A DNA stretch of 12,597 nucleotides from a candidate division BRC1 bacterium ADurb.BinA292 (GTDB lineage: Bacteria > Sumerlaeota > Sumerlaeia > MVZB01), in the NCBI GenBank assembly GCA_002068205.1, contig MVZB01000083.1, positions 1-12,597 on the forward strand. The letters are read 5' to 3'. Below are positions 1 to 8,611 of the stretch, piece by piece; position 1 is the stretch's first letter, and the number at the start of each line of letters is the position of its first letter. Position numbers and translations under genes: made by a program. Under the pieces are notes generated by a model that worked only from the letters and a program-made list of their open reading frames with translations, was not told the origin of the DNA and did no database searches.

Positions 1-163
1 ATTTACCGAAGAACTGGCACATGATAAGCAAATCGCGATTTGCAGGGAGACGAAAGGCTTCCACCAACATCCATTTACCGAAGAACTGGCACCCGCCAGC
101 CCCAGCAGATCGCGGTCGCGGTTGAGGGCTTCCACCAACATCCATTTACCGAAGAACTGGCAC
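1..163. CRISPR. Edge of a CRISPR array: three repeats, the first cut by the window end
   Basis: Two complete, identical 37-bp repeats lie at 56-92 and 127-163. Both begin GGCTTCCACC and end GAAGAACTGGCAC. The last 20 bp of a third copy fill 1-20, so the array continues to the left of the window. The spacers at 21-55 (35 bp) and 93-126 (34 bp) are unrelated to each other. Constant repeats with unique spacers of near-constant length are the hallmark of CRISPR and argue against a minisatellite. The repeat has no long internal palindrome, only short pairings such as CTTC with GAAG, so I cannot assign a type. No cas gene lies in the window. The 100 bp to the right of the last repeat are GC-rich, so this end is more likely the trailer than the leader, which is inference. 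The orientation is undetermined. Confidence 0.8.
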
Positions 164-384
164 GCACTCCTTGCACGCCTACACATAGCCCGTGGCTCTG
201 CGGCTCCGCGTGAATGCAGCGTTGGCGCGGCCGGAGTTGAAATGGGATTTGGGGTGAGGGGCCGGACTGATTCCGAGACCGACAGCAAAACCGATGGCGA
301 TAGCGATACCCATCCCGATCGCGATACCGATCGCGGTACCGATAGCGATCCCGACAGCGATCCCGATCCTGATGCCGAGCCGGG
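164..384. other. Intergenic spacer between the CRISPR array and the 3' end of gdhA
   Basis: No credible gene is seen here. The first half (164-272) shows no motif I can name. The second half is the hexamer array listed separately. There is no hairpin followed by a T-run to end the leftward gdhA transcript. An open frame across 122-457 runs through CRISPR repeat and hexamer array and into the antisense of gdhA, and is not considered coding. Confidence 0.6.
273..380 (+). repeat. Degenerate hexanucleotide array, 18 units of SCGATN type
   Basis: Read in steps of six from 273, the sequence is a string of related hexamers: ccgaga, ccgaca, gcaaaa, ccgatg, then several gcgata, ccgatc, gcgatc and ccgata, ending ccgagc at 375-380. 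The phase never slips over 108 bp. Because six is a multiple of three, all frames stay open and encode Asp-Ser/Asp-Pro/Asp-Arg strings on this strand and Ile-Ala/Ile-Gly strings on the other, which produces false ORFs. The array starts 5 bp beyond the gdhA stop codon. Similar arrays occur at 2137-2172, 2256-2287, 4436-4495, 6736-6801 and 8543-8566. Confidence 0.75.
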
Positions 385-1725
<1,341 letters not shown>

Positions 1726-2136
1726 GGGCGGCTCTCCCGCCGGACTGCGCGAGGGCGGGGGCGGCGGAGGCTGGCCCCTGCACCCGCTCCGGGCAGCACG
1801 GTCTTCGTGAAGGGATGCGATCTGTCCAGGGAACGGGAGGCGGCAGCGGCTGTCGCGGCGGCGCCGCCAAGAGGACAGAAACATCCTTTTTTACCAGCGC
1901 GGGGCCCATCGATGCAATGGCGAATGTGGGGGGGAAACGCGGGAAAGTTGGGGCCGCGTCGCGGGACCCCGATTGGAGCGGTTCTGCCGTCCCTGCGGGA
2001 CTCTTATTTCCTGGTTTCGGCGATTCCCGCCACTGACGTAGCGGGCTGAAGTCGGCCGTCCCTGACGGAACTGGCGGTGGGGGGGTCCGGCGAGGTCACA
2101 GCCGTTCGAAGCGGTGGTTTACGACCCCCGTTCTGG

Positions 2137-2172
2137 TCGATCCGGATAGCGATATCGATACCGATCCCGATG
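2137..2172 (+). repeat. Short hexanucleotide array, six units
   Basis: The units are tcgatc, cggata, gcgata, tcgata, ccgatc and ccgatg, in the same family and orientation as the array at 273-380. It sits just left of copy A of the stem-loop composite. Confidence 0.65.
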
Positions 2173-2185
2173 CCGTTACTGCAAT

Positions 2186-2287
2186 GTTCTGGCATCCCTG
2201 CGGGCGCTGCGCTCAACCACCGGCCAGGGCCTGGCATCCCTGCGGGATGGGGGGGATCGATGGCGATTAGCGATCCCGATACCGATT
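2186..2287 (+). repeat. Dispersed stem-loop composite element, copy A (shortened)
   Basis: This copy contains ggcatccctgcggg at 2191-2204, then gctgcgctcaaccaccggc, then a second hairpin CATCCC-TGC-GGGATG at 2235-2249. It ends in a hexamer array with one single-base slip (2256-2287). The same order of parts occurs at 4329-4495. Copy A lacks the segment between the first hairpin and the GCGCTCAACCACCGG box that copy B has, so it looks like a deletion derivative or a variant module. Confidence 0.65.
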
Positions 2288-2401
2288 CAAGGCCTCACTC
2301 CAAAGGTTCTTCATTTGAATTTGACCTTTTAAATTTGTTTCGGATTTCGGGATTCGTAGTTCGTGGATCTCCCATCTCTTCTTCCGCGTTCCTCTTTTCG
2401 C

Positions 2402-2431
2402 TTGAACCTCAGCGTCCGCAGGCCCTATGTT
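2402..2431 (+). promoter_or_regulatory. Weak sigma70-type promoter candidate for amtB-glnK
   Basis: TTGAAC at 2402-2407 and TATGTT at 2426-2431 are separated by 18 bp. Each matches four of six consensus bases. Transcription would start near 2438, leaving a leader of about 50 nt before the amtB ATG. The 18-bp spacing recurs in other promoter candidates of this window, which is the main reason to list it. Confidence 0.25.
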
Positions 2432-2486
2432 GGCACCGTTCTCCAGCGTCGTGGAAAATGAATCCGATCCACGGGGGATATCTGGC

Positions 2487-3800
<1,314 letters not shown>

Positions 3801-3870
3801 GCGGCGTCGCGTTGAAGCCGAACTCACTCGTCGCTCGTCCACCATTGACCGATTCCGGGAGCTTCGATCC

Positions 3871-4209
3871 ATGAAAATGATCCGGGCCATTATTCAGCCT
3901 CACCGGCTTGAGGCGGTGCGCGACGCCCTGACGCAGCGCGGCATCATGGGCATGACGGTGTTCGAGGCGCGAGGCTACGGCCGCCAGCGCGGCCACACCG
4001 AGGTCTATCGCGGCGCCGAATACCAGGTCGCGTTCCGTCCCAAGATCGTCGCCGATCTGGTCGTGCCCGACAATCAGGTGGACGACGCGACCGATGCGAT
4101 CGTGTCGGCGGCGAAATCGGGCAGCGTCGGCGACGGCAAGATTTTCATCTTTGAGGTCGGCGACGCGATCCGCATCCGGACCGGCGACCGCGACGAGAAC
4201 GCGCTGTAG
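3871..4209 (+). CDS. glnK: PII nitrogen-regulatory signal protein
   Basis: PII is a small trimeric sensor that binds ATP/ADP and 2-oxoglutarate and controls partner proteins. Its location just behind amtB makes blocking the ammonium channel its likely first job, hence GlnK rather than GlnB. The 112 residues equal the family length. The T-loop GYGRQRGHTEVYRGAEY (35-51) contains Q39 and ends at the uridylylatable Y51, and K58 is present. The B-loop reads SGSVGDGKIF (83-92); most relatives have TGKIGDGK, so T83 is replaced by Ser and the usual Lys before the Ile/Val by Ser. The C-loop RIRTGDRDENAL (101-112) has the conserved nucleotide-binding arginines. The start is fixed by GGGAG at 3857-3861, nine bases before the ATG. 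No uridylyltransferase gene lies in the window. Confidence 0.97.
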   Translation: MKMIRAIIQPHRLEAVRDALTQRGIMGMTVFEARGYGRQRGHTEVYRGAEYQVAFRPKIVADLVVPDNQVDDATDAIVSAAKSGSVGDGKIFIFEVGDAIRIRTGDRDENAL

Positions 4210-4211
4210 CC

Positions 4212-4238
4212 GGCGCGCTCGGGGCTTGCGCCCGCGCC
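4212..4238 (+). terminator. GC hairpin after glnK, possible terminator without a T-run
   Basis: GGCGCG at 4212-4217 can pair with CGCGCC at 4233-4238, starting 2 bp after the glnK stop codon. No T-run follows, so it is not a classical intrinsic terminator. It may only stabilise the 3' end or be fortuitous in GC-rich DNA. Confidence 0.25.
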
Positions 4239-4328
4239 AAGTCGATCCGGCCCAACGATTTGAATTCTTCCTGCCTGGGTCCGCCGGGATTCATTGAAAA
4301 AGAAACGTCGTTCGGCCGCGTCACCGTC

Positions 4329-4495
4329 GTTCTGGCATCCCTGCGGGATGCGGTGGGGGGGGGCGGCCGTTGACCGGTGGTATCGCTGCGCTCAACCACC
4401 GGCTATGGGCTGGCATCCCTGCGGATGCGGGGAGATCGAGCCCGATCGCGATGGCGACAGCGATGGCGATAGCGATTCCGATGAAGACGCCGATA
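4329..4495 (+). repeat. Dispersed stem-loop composite element, copy B, ending in a hexamer array
   Basis: The parts in order are a perfect 17-nt hairpin GCATCCC-TGC-GGGATGC (4335-4351), a G-run, and a second stem CCGGTGGT (4374-4381) pairing with ACCACCGG (4395-4402). A third, imperfect ggcatccctgcggatg (4412-4427) and ten hexamers of SCGATN type (4436-4495) follow. On the minus strand the second stem-loop reads Val-Glu-Arg-Ser-Asp-Thr-Thr-Gly, a spurious peptide I recall from planctomycete annotations. Copy A at 2186-2287 shares the order of parts. It carries no ORF of its own and has no visible target-site duplication. Confidence 0.7.
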
Positions 4496-4511
4496 GGCCG
4501 GCAATCGGATC

Positions 4512-4541
4512 TTGGCACCGACGCGGGATTCCGGATAGAAT
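4512..4541 (+). promoter_or_regulatory. Sigma70-type promoter of the N-acetylglutamate synthase gene
   Basis: TTGGCA at 4512-4517 and TAGAAT at 4536-4541 are separated by 18 bp. Each matches five of six consensus bases. Transcription would start near 4548 and give a leader of about 78 nt. The site lies just after the hexamer array, so the repeat element is outside the transcript. TTGGCA resembles a sigma54 -24 box, but no TTGC follows at the right distance. Confidence 0.5.
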
Positions 4542-4611
4542 CGACCGGAATGCAGCCTGCCGGTTGGCAAGTGGCCGGCTGGCGACCGACGGGGAGAGTC
4601 CACCTGCAAGC

Positions 4612-4616
4612 GGAGG
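4612..4616 (+). promoter_or_regulatory. GGAGG ribosome binding site that fixes a TTG start
   Basis: A full GGAGG lies nine bases before the TTG at 4626. No in-frame ATG lies near enough to give a complete GNAT domain, so this site decides the start of the acetyltransferase gene. Confidence 0.6.
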
Positions 4617-4625
4617 CGTTCCGGA

Positions 4626-5138
4626 TTGAGCGAAGCTCCTCAACCTGATCCCGTCGCCACCGGCCAGATCGAGCCGCGGGCGACGATCCGATTCCGGCCG
4701 GCGACCGTGGAGGACATCGACGCGATCCACGGGCTGATCGATGAGGCGTCGCGAACGACGACCGTGCTGCCGCGCAAGCGCGAGAACATCTGCGAAAAAC
4801 TGCGCGACTTCCTCGTCGGCGAACGCGACGGCCGGATCATCGCCTGCGGTGCGCTGGCGCTGTTTTCCCCCGTCCTGGCCGAGATCCGTTCGCTGGTGGT
4901 GGCGCCCGACTGCCGCGGGCAGGGCGCCGGCGTCCAGCTCGTCGGCGCGCTGCTGGCCGAAGCCCGGCGCATCGGTCTGCATCGGGTTTTCGCGCTGACC
5001 GACAACCCGCCCTTTTTCGAACGTTCGGGTTTCCGCATTGTCGACAAGCACACGCTGCCGCAAAAGGTCTGGACCGATTGCATCAACTGCCCGCTCTACC
5101 TCAGCTGCACCGAGGAGGCGGTCGAAATCCGGCTCTGA
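4626..5138 (+). CDS. GNAT acetyltransferase, short ArgA-type N-acetylglutamate synthase
   Basis: The likely reaction is acetyl-CoA plus glutamate to N-acetylglutamate, the first step of arginine synthesis. The 170 residues form a single GNAT domain without the amino-acid-kinase domain of classical ArgA, as in the short single-domain NAGS group. After a Pro-rich leader, IRFRPATVEDIDAIHGLI (21-38) is the first strand and helix. LAEIRSLVVAPDCRGQGAG (84-102) is motif A with the acetyl-CoA loop RGQGAG at 97-102. RVFALTDNPPFFERSGF (120-136) is motif B. The tail LPQKVWTDCINCPLYLSC (144-161), with cysteines 152, 155 and 161, is what separates this subgroup from generic GNATs. Translation starts at TTG. 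Its own promoter makes it a separate unit from amtB-glnK. Its neighbours make and sense glutamate and ammonium, which fits arginine synthesis. Another amino-acid substrate cannot be excluded. Confidence 0.8.
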   Translation: MSEAPQPDPVATGQIEPRATIRFRPATVEDIDAIHGLIDEASRTTTVLPRKRENICEKLRDFLVGERDGRIIACGALALFSPVLAEIRSLVVAPDCRGQGAGVQLVGALLAEARRIGLHRVFALTDNPPFFERSGFRIVDKHTLPQKVWTDCINCPLYLSCTEEAVEIRL

Positions 5139-5149
5139 GCGGCCCCAGA

Positions 5150-5260
5150 TTCAACAGCTCCAGCCGCCCCTTCCAGGGGCTTGAAGCGTTAGGGGGGCGA
5201 CGCAGGGTTCCGGCCTGCGGCCTCCACCCTGCGCTTTATACCGGTCGTCCGGCCTTCCGG
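5150..5260. repeat. Stem-loop-rich dispersed-type intergenic element
   Basis: Two perfect hairpins lie here. GCCCC-TTCCA-GGGGC spans 5166-5180. CGCAGGGT (5201-5208) pairs with ACCCTGCG (5226-5233) around an inner GGCC-TGC-GGCC (5212-5222). The text ccctgcgctttataccggtcgtcc that follows is one I associate from memory with dispersed planctomycete repeats. Only one copy is in this window, so its repeat nature is not shown here. It could slow or end transcription from the gene on its left, but lacks a T-run. Confidence 0.45.
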
Positions 5261-5284
5261 TTCAAACCCAAATTGAGAATTTTC

Positions 5285-5314
5285 CTGACAACGGGGTCTG
5301 TCAAAAGTTAGGAT
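5285..5314 (+). promoter_or_regulatory. Promoter candidate for the DUF362 gene, with a short dyad
   Basis: CTGACA at 5285-5290 and TAGGAT at 5309-5314 are 18 bp apart, with five and four of six consensus matches. The leader would be about 117 nt. A dyad TGACA (5286-5290), 8-bp gap, TGTCA (5299-5303) overlaps the -35 box and could be an operator, but a five-base arm is weak evidence. Confidence 0.3.
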
Positions 5315-5437
5315 TTTCGATCCCGGGGGCGGATTTCACGTTGCGGCGCAGGGGGGACGGCTGGGACAATCAAGGCAGCCCGCGCGGGGGCGCGTCCGTC
5401 GCTCGCGGGGCCGTTGTCCAACCAGGGAATGGAAAAA

Positions 5438-6721
5438 ATGCCCAGAGCCAAAGTCGCGATCCTGCGCACCTCCCCCGCCACCGTCCGGTCCGACTACCAC
5501 GAACTGCTCAATCTGGCCGAGTATCAGCAGACGATCGCCCGGGACGCCGACACGGCCCTGAAGGTCAATATCTCGTGGCATTTCTTCTTCCCCGCCAGTT
5601 CGACCACCCCCTGGCAGCTCGACGGCGTGATCGCGGCGATGCTCGCCGACGGCTATGACAAGAACCTGATCCACGCCTGCCACAACCGGACGGTCGTGAT
5701 CGATTCGCACCTGGGCGAGCGCGAGAACAAGCAGCTCGACGTCGTCGAGAAATACGGCCTGCGCAACATCCATCTGTATGAGGGCGAGGAGTGGATCGGC
5801 ATCAAGGAGGCCGTGGGCGATCTGACGAAGAAGTTCCTCTGCCTGAACGAGGTGTATCCCAAAGGCTTTTCAATTCCCCGGCGGTTTCTCGGCGAAAACA
5901 TCATTCATCTGCCGACGGTCAAGACGCATGTCTTCACGACGACGACCGGCGCGATGAAGAACGCCTTCGGCGGCCTGCTCAACGAGCACCGCCACTGGAC
6001 ACACCCGGTGATCAATGAAACGCTGGTGGATCTGCTGATGATCCAGAAGCAGATCCACCGCGGCGTGTTCGCGGTGATGGATGGGACGTTCGCCGGCGAC
6101 GGGCCGGGCCCGCGCTGCATGCTGCCGCACGTCAAGAACGTGATCCTGGCGTCGGCCGATCAGGTCGCGATCGACGCCGTCGCCGCCCGGCTGATGGGTT
6201 TCGATCCGCTCGTCGACTGCCGCTACATTCGCCTGGCGCACGACGCCGGGCTGGGCTGCGGCGACCCGCGCGAGATCGAAATCGTCGGCGATGCCGACGC
6301 CGCCCGCGAGGATTGGAACTTCGTCGGGCCGTACAAGAAAATGACCTTCGCCAGCCAGATGCAGCACAAGATCTACTGGGGCGGGCTGAAGCGGCCGATC
6401 GAGTGGTCGCTCAAGACGTGGCTCGCGCCGTGGGCTTACGTCGCCAGCGTGCTGTACCATGACCTCTACTGGTATCCCGCCCGGAGCCGGAAGATGATGG
6501 ATCTGGCGCTGCGCAGCGACTGGGGCCGCCTGTTCCAGAACTGGGGGCGGGTCGAGGAAAACGAGCAGGGCTTCCAGAACGTCGGCCAACATCATCCGGA
6601 ATTTCAACGCAACCTGAGCGCGATGCTGAAGCAGGGGGCCAAGGTCCTGGGGACGTGCCTGCTGAAGGCGCCGGAAATCGACCGCCGCAAGCAGAAAACC
6701 GAGCCGCTGAAGGATTCGTAG
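5438..6721 (+). CDS. DUF362-domain protein, function unknown
   Basis: This 427-residue protein belongs to the DUF362 group, whose biochemical role is not established. Typical segments are MPRAKVAILRTSP at the N-terminus, ALKVNISWHFFFP (40-52), ENIIHLPTVKTHVFTTTTGA (153-172) and KNAFGGLLNE (174-183). VMDGTFAGDGPGPRC (213-227) and NVILASADQVAIDAVAAR (234-251) with LMGFDP follow. Many DUF362 proteins carry a ferredoxin-like CxxCxxC cluster. This one has only isolated cysteines, so no iron-sulfur site is visible. Residues 300-427 form a Trp/Tyr-rich extension ending in a basic, hydrophilic tail. No signal peptide is seen. I choose the ATG at 5438, with AGGGA nine bases upstream. An in-frame ATG at 5429 and a TTG at 5414 are alternatives that add 3 or 8 residues. 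It is alone on its transcript, and the downstream gene is convergent. Confidence 0.85.
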   Translation: MPRAKVAILRTSPATVRSDYHELLNLAEYQQTIARDADTALKVNISWHFFFPASSTTPWQLDGVIAAMLADGYDKNLIHACHNRTVVIDSHLGERENKQLDVVEKYGLRNIHLYEGEEWIGIKEAVGDLTKKFLCLNEVYPKGFSIPRRFLGENIIHLPTVKTHVFTTTTGAMKNAFGGLLNEHRHWTHPVINETLVDLLMIQKQIHRGVFAVMDGTFAGDGPGPRCMLPHVKNVILASADQVAIDAVAARLMGFDPLVDCRYIRLAHDAGLGCGDPREIEIVGDADAAREDWNFVGPYKKMTFASQMQHKIYWGGLKRPIEWSLKTWLAPWAYVASVLYHDLYWYPARSRKMMDLALRSDWGRLFQNWGRVEENEQGFQNVGQHHPEFQRNLSAMLKQGAKVLGTCLLKAPEIDRRKQKTEPLKDS

Positions 6722-6735
6722 GCCTCGCCGCCGCC

Positions 6736-6801
6736 TATCGGTATCGGGATCGGTATCGAAATCGCAATCGATCTCGAAATCGGATTCGGGATCGAGATCC
6801 C
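6736..6801 (-). repeat. Hexanucleotide array between convergent genes, 11 units
   Basis: Read on the plus strand, the units are tatcgg, tatcgg, gatcgg, tatcga, aatcgc, aatcga, tctcga, aatcgg, attcgg, gatcga and gatccc. This is the reverse orientation of the arrays at 273-380 and 4436-4495. It fills most of the 105-bp gap between two convergent stop codons. No hairpin with a T-run is present. Confidence 0.7.
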
Positions 6802-6826
6802 GCTCCGGCACGACGTGACGTCCGCC

Positions 6827-7393
6827 TCAGCCCGCCGAACAGCGGTGGCGCGGAATCGGAATCGCGTGGCGCGGATTGGCGCTGCGGATCTGCGTCTTGA
6901 GCTGCTTGCAGAGCGAGGCGACCAGCCAGCGTTTCTCCGGCGTGGCGTCGCCGAGGATCAACCCGCAGGCGCCCGCGCCAATCCAATCCCCCTCGGCCCA
7001 GGCCGCCGCCTGCTTGAGCAGCTTGACGAGCTCGTTGTGATGCGTGTCGCCGAAGTGATAGTGCCGCGCCTCGCCGTTGCAGCCGCAGTCGGCCAGGTCG
7101 CGAGCCTTCTTGAGTCCGATCATTTCAATCAGTTCGCGGGTCCGCGCCAGGCCGTGGCGGGCGCACGGCCGCAGCGTGGCGATGTGCCGGCGCAGCAGGC
7201 GCGCCTCGGCCGACAGCGGTTCCAGGCCAAGCTCCCAGCGCAGCAACATCACCCATTCCGGATCGTCGGCGACGGCCGTCACGCGGTCCTCGACGGCGCC
7301 GCCGAGCTGCTCCCAGTTGGCCAGTCGCAGCAGGATCTCCTGGCGGGTTTCCCGGCTCAGGGCTTCGGGCCGCCGCGGCGTCGGATCGGGCAT
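6827..7393 (-). CDS. Hypothetical protein with a Cys/His cluster
   Basis: I do not recognise this 188-residue protein. The first half is predicted helical and acidic (LSRETRQEILLRLANWEQL, 12-30, and DDPEWVMLLRWELGLEPL, 43-60). The middle has RTRELIEMIGLKKARDLADC (84-103). A compact Cys/His-rich stretch CGCNGEARHYHFGDTHHNE at 103-121 (with C103, C105, H111, H113, H118, H119) might bind a metal. WAEGDWIGAGACGLILGDA (132-150) follows. There is no signal peptide or membrane helix. I choose the ATG at 7393 because GGAGG lies six bases upstream; a GTG at 7408 would place that GGAGG inside the gene. It lies 71 bp behind the cytidylate-kinase-like gene on the same strand and probably shares its transcript. 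Confidence 0.7.
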   Translation of the reverse strand: MPDPTPRRPEALSRETRQEILLRLANWEQLGGAVEDRVTAVADDPEWVMLLRWELGLEPLSAEARLLRRHIATLRPCARHGLARTRELIEMIGLKKARDLADCGCNGEARHYHFGDTHHNELVKLLKQAAAWAEGDWIGAGACGLILGDATPEKRWLVASLCKQLKTQIRSANPRHAIPIPRHRCSAG

Positions 7394-7464
7394 GACGCGC
7401 CTCCTCACCAGGTTCGAAATCGGGCTGAATCCGCCTCATGACGGATCGTCACTTAACACCGGGA

Positions 7465-8262
7465 TCACTTGACCGCCGCCGAGGCGCCGGCGCGGCCGCC
7501 CGCGCGCAGGGTCCGGTCGTCGCGGATCGCCATCACCGACAGGTCGTAACCGCGCAGCTCGAGGGCGCGCAGGATCAGCTCGACCGCGGCCTCGGCGCTG
7601 ACGCGGTCGGTGTTGAGCGATAGATCGTAATGCGCCGGGTCGCGCACGTCCTGCCCGAAGTAACGGCGGATAAACTCGGCGCGGTCGCGATCGGCGCGCA
7701 GCAGCCGCGCCTCGGCTTCGCGGATGCCGCACGTCTCCTGCTCGGCGTAGCGCCGGCAGCGCGTCTCCAGCGAGGCGGTGATCAGCACGTTCAGCGCGGA
7801 CCGGTCGCGTACGATGAACCGGGCGCCGCGGCCGAGAAGGACCACGCCCCCTTTGATCGCGATGGTTTGAATCACGCGGTAGAGCGCGCGCAGATAATCA
7901 CCCGGTTCGATCTGGCGCCCCCGGACCTGGCTTTCGAGCATCAGCTCGATGGCGCCGCGCGTGGTTTCATCGAGCGTTTCGATCAGACTGCGCTGCACCT
8001 TCAGGTCGCGGGCGACTTCGTCGATGAGTTGGCTGCCCATCAGTTGGTAACCGAGGCGTTCGCAAAGGGCCTTGGCGATCCAGCGCGCGCCGGCCCCCAG
8101 GTCGCGCGAGATGCAGAGGACCGGATGGCGCGTGCCGCCTTCCTCGCGCGGGGCGGGCACGTCGCCCGGCGGTCGGCCCGGATGGTAATTGAGCAATTGG
8201 GCGATGTAATTCCAGCGGTGGATCTGGCGCTGGATGATCTGTTCGAGACTGCGAGCGGTCAT
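7465..8262 (-). CDS. Cytidylate-kinase-like family protein
   Basis: This 265-residue protein resembles the cytidylate-kinase-like P-loop family (Pfam Cytidylate_kin2 type). After a 45-residue extension (RSLEQIIQRQIHRWNYIAQL, 4-23), the domain opens with LCISRDLGAGARWIAKALC (49-67), where relatives have ISREyGSGGReIA. The loop thus reads GAGAR and lacks a lysine in the Walker-A position. LLGRGARFIV (142-151), LNVLITASLETRCRRY (157-172) and YDLSLNTDRVSAEAAVELI (212-230) match the core, NMP-arm and last strand of the fold. It may phosphorylate a nucleotide or another small molecule; the substrate cannot be read from sequence. The start at the ATG at 8262 has GAGG nine bases upstream (plus-strand 8272-8275). 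The same frame stays open to 8637, but that part runs through the G-rich leader and the promoter. Confidence 0.8.
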   Translation of the reverse strand: MTARSLEQIIQRQIHRWNYIAQLLNYHPGRPPGDVPAPREEGGTRHPVLCISRDLGAGARWIAKALCERLGYQLMGSQLIDEVARDLKVQRSLIETLDETTRGAIELMLESQVRGRQIEPGDYLRALYRVIQTIAIKGGVVLLGRGARFIVRDRSALNVLITASLETRCRRYAEQETCGIREAEARLLRADRDRAEFIRRYFGQDVRDPAHYDLSLNTDRVSAEAAVELILRALELRGYDLSVMAIRDDRTLRAGGRAGASAAVK

Positions 8263-8300
8263 GGGGGCAAACCTCGTCGTTGTGGTGCAGGCGGCGGCCG

Positions 8301-8388
8301 GCGCGGAGGAACGGGGGCGGGGCAGGAGGAGCGAGGGCGGGGAGCGGGGGAAAAGCGGGCGGACCGGAGCGGGTGCGGGGGACAGGGG
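8301..8388 (+). other. G-run-rich tract with G-quadruplex potential in the leader of the kinase-like gene
   Basis: At least eight runs of three or more G fall between 8313 and 8388, for example at 8313-8317, 8319-8322, 8346-8350, 8377-8381 and 8385-8388. They are on the plus strand, the template of the leftward gene, so its mRNA leader is C-rich there. The tract lies between the promoter and the start codon. Confidence 0.45.
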
Positions 8389-8421
8389 TCGCGGTAAATA
8401 GGAGCAATATGTCGTATTTTG

Positions 8422-8451
8422 ATTATCGCCGATCCCCGCTCGATGGGTCAA
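8422..8451 (-). promoter_or_regulatory. Sigma70-type promoter of the kinase-like operon
   Basis: On the minus strand TTGACC (complement of 8446-8451) and GATAAT (complement of 8422-8427) are 18 bp apart, each five of six to consensus. Transcription would start near 8415 and leave a leader of about 150 nt before the ATG at 8262. An imperfect dyad AATA-tgtcg-TATT (8406-8418) sits at the start point. Confidence 0.5.
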
Positions 8452-8542
8452 CCGAATTAAACCTTCATCGGGCACAAGCGCGGGGCCGCTCGCCTGTTCA
8501 AAGCGGGTTTGTGACCGGCGATCGCGATTGGAAGTTGAACGA

Positions 8543-8566
8543 TATCGGGATCGGGATCGGGATCCC
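8543..8566 (-). repeat. Short hexanucleotide array, four units
   Basis: The units tatcgg, gatcgg, gatcgg and gatccc have the same orientation as the array at 6736-6801. It is followed by a run of C. Confidence 0.55.
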
Positions 8567-8611
8567 CCCCAGCGCCCCGCTTCAGTTCGCCAAACTCTGC
8601 CGATACTTAAC

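Larger units (their letters stand above)
1726..2486. other. 761-bp divergent intergenic region between gdhA and amtB, rich in repeats
   Basis: No gene is supported. From the gdhA side it holds a leader that is G-rich on the plus strand (about 1740-1770) and a GTCCC-TGC-GGGAC hairpin at 1989-2001. A CCGTC-CCT-GACGG hairpin follows at 2056-2068. A short hexamer array lies at 2137-2172 and copy A of the dispersed stem-loop composite at 2186-2287. An AT-richer stretch spans about 2300-2400, and a weak amtB promoter candidate lies at 2402-2431. No correctly spaced sigma54 site (GG-N10-GC) was found on the plus strand, although nitrogen genes are often so controlled. I did not scan the minus strand as thoroughly for sigma54 sites. 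Confidence 0.6.
4210..4625. other. 416-bp intergenic region: repeats plus the promoter of the next gene
   Basis: This region holds a GC hairpin right after the glnK stop, copy B of the dispersed stem-loop composite, a ten-unit hexamer array and a sigma70-type promoter at 4512-4541. Open frames across it translate hexamers (Asp-Ser strings) or the composite and are not considered genes. Confidence 0.65.

Noticed and set aside
158..175. Sigma54-like TGGCACG...TTGCA at the last CRISPR repeat
   Set aside because: GG and GC are 12 bp apart where 10 is required, and TGGCAC is simply the end of the repeat.
1726..1884. N-terminal extension of glutamate dehydrogenase by 53 residues
   Set aside because: Pro/Arg-rich and unlike the family; the ATG at 1725 has a good ribosome site and gives the normal length.
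2430..2445. TTGGCACC upstream of amtB as a sigma54 -24 box
   Set aside because: No GC -12 element at the correct distance; the bases there are TCCAG.
4294..4629. Open frame of 111 codons with an Asp/Ser string
   Set aside because: Translation of the stem-loop composite and hexamer array; no ribosome site.
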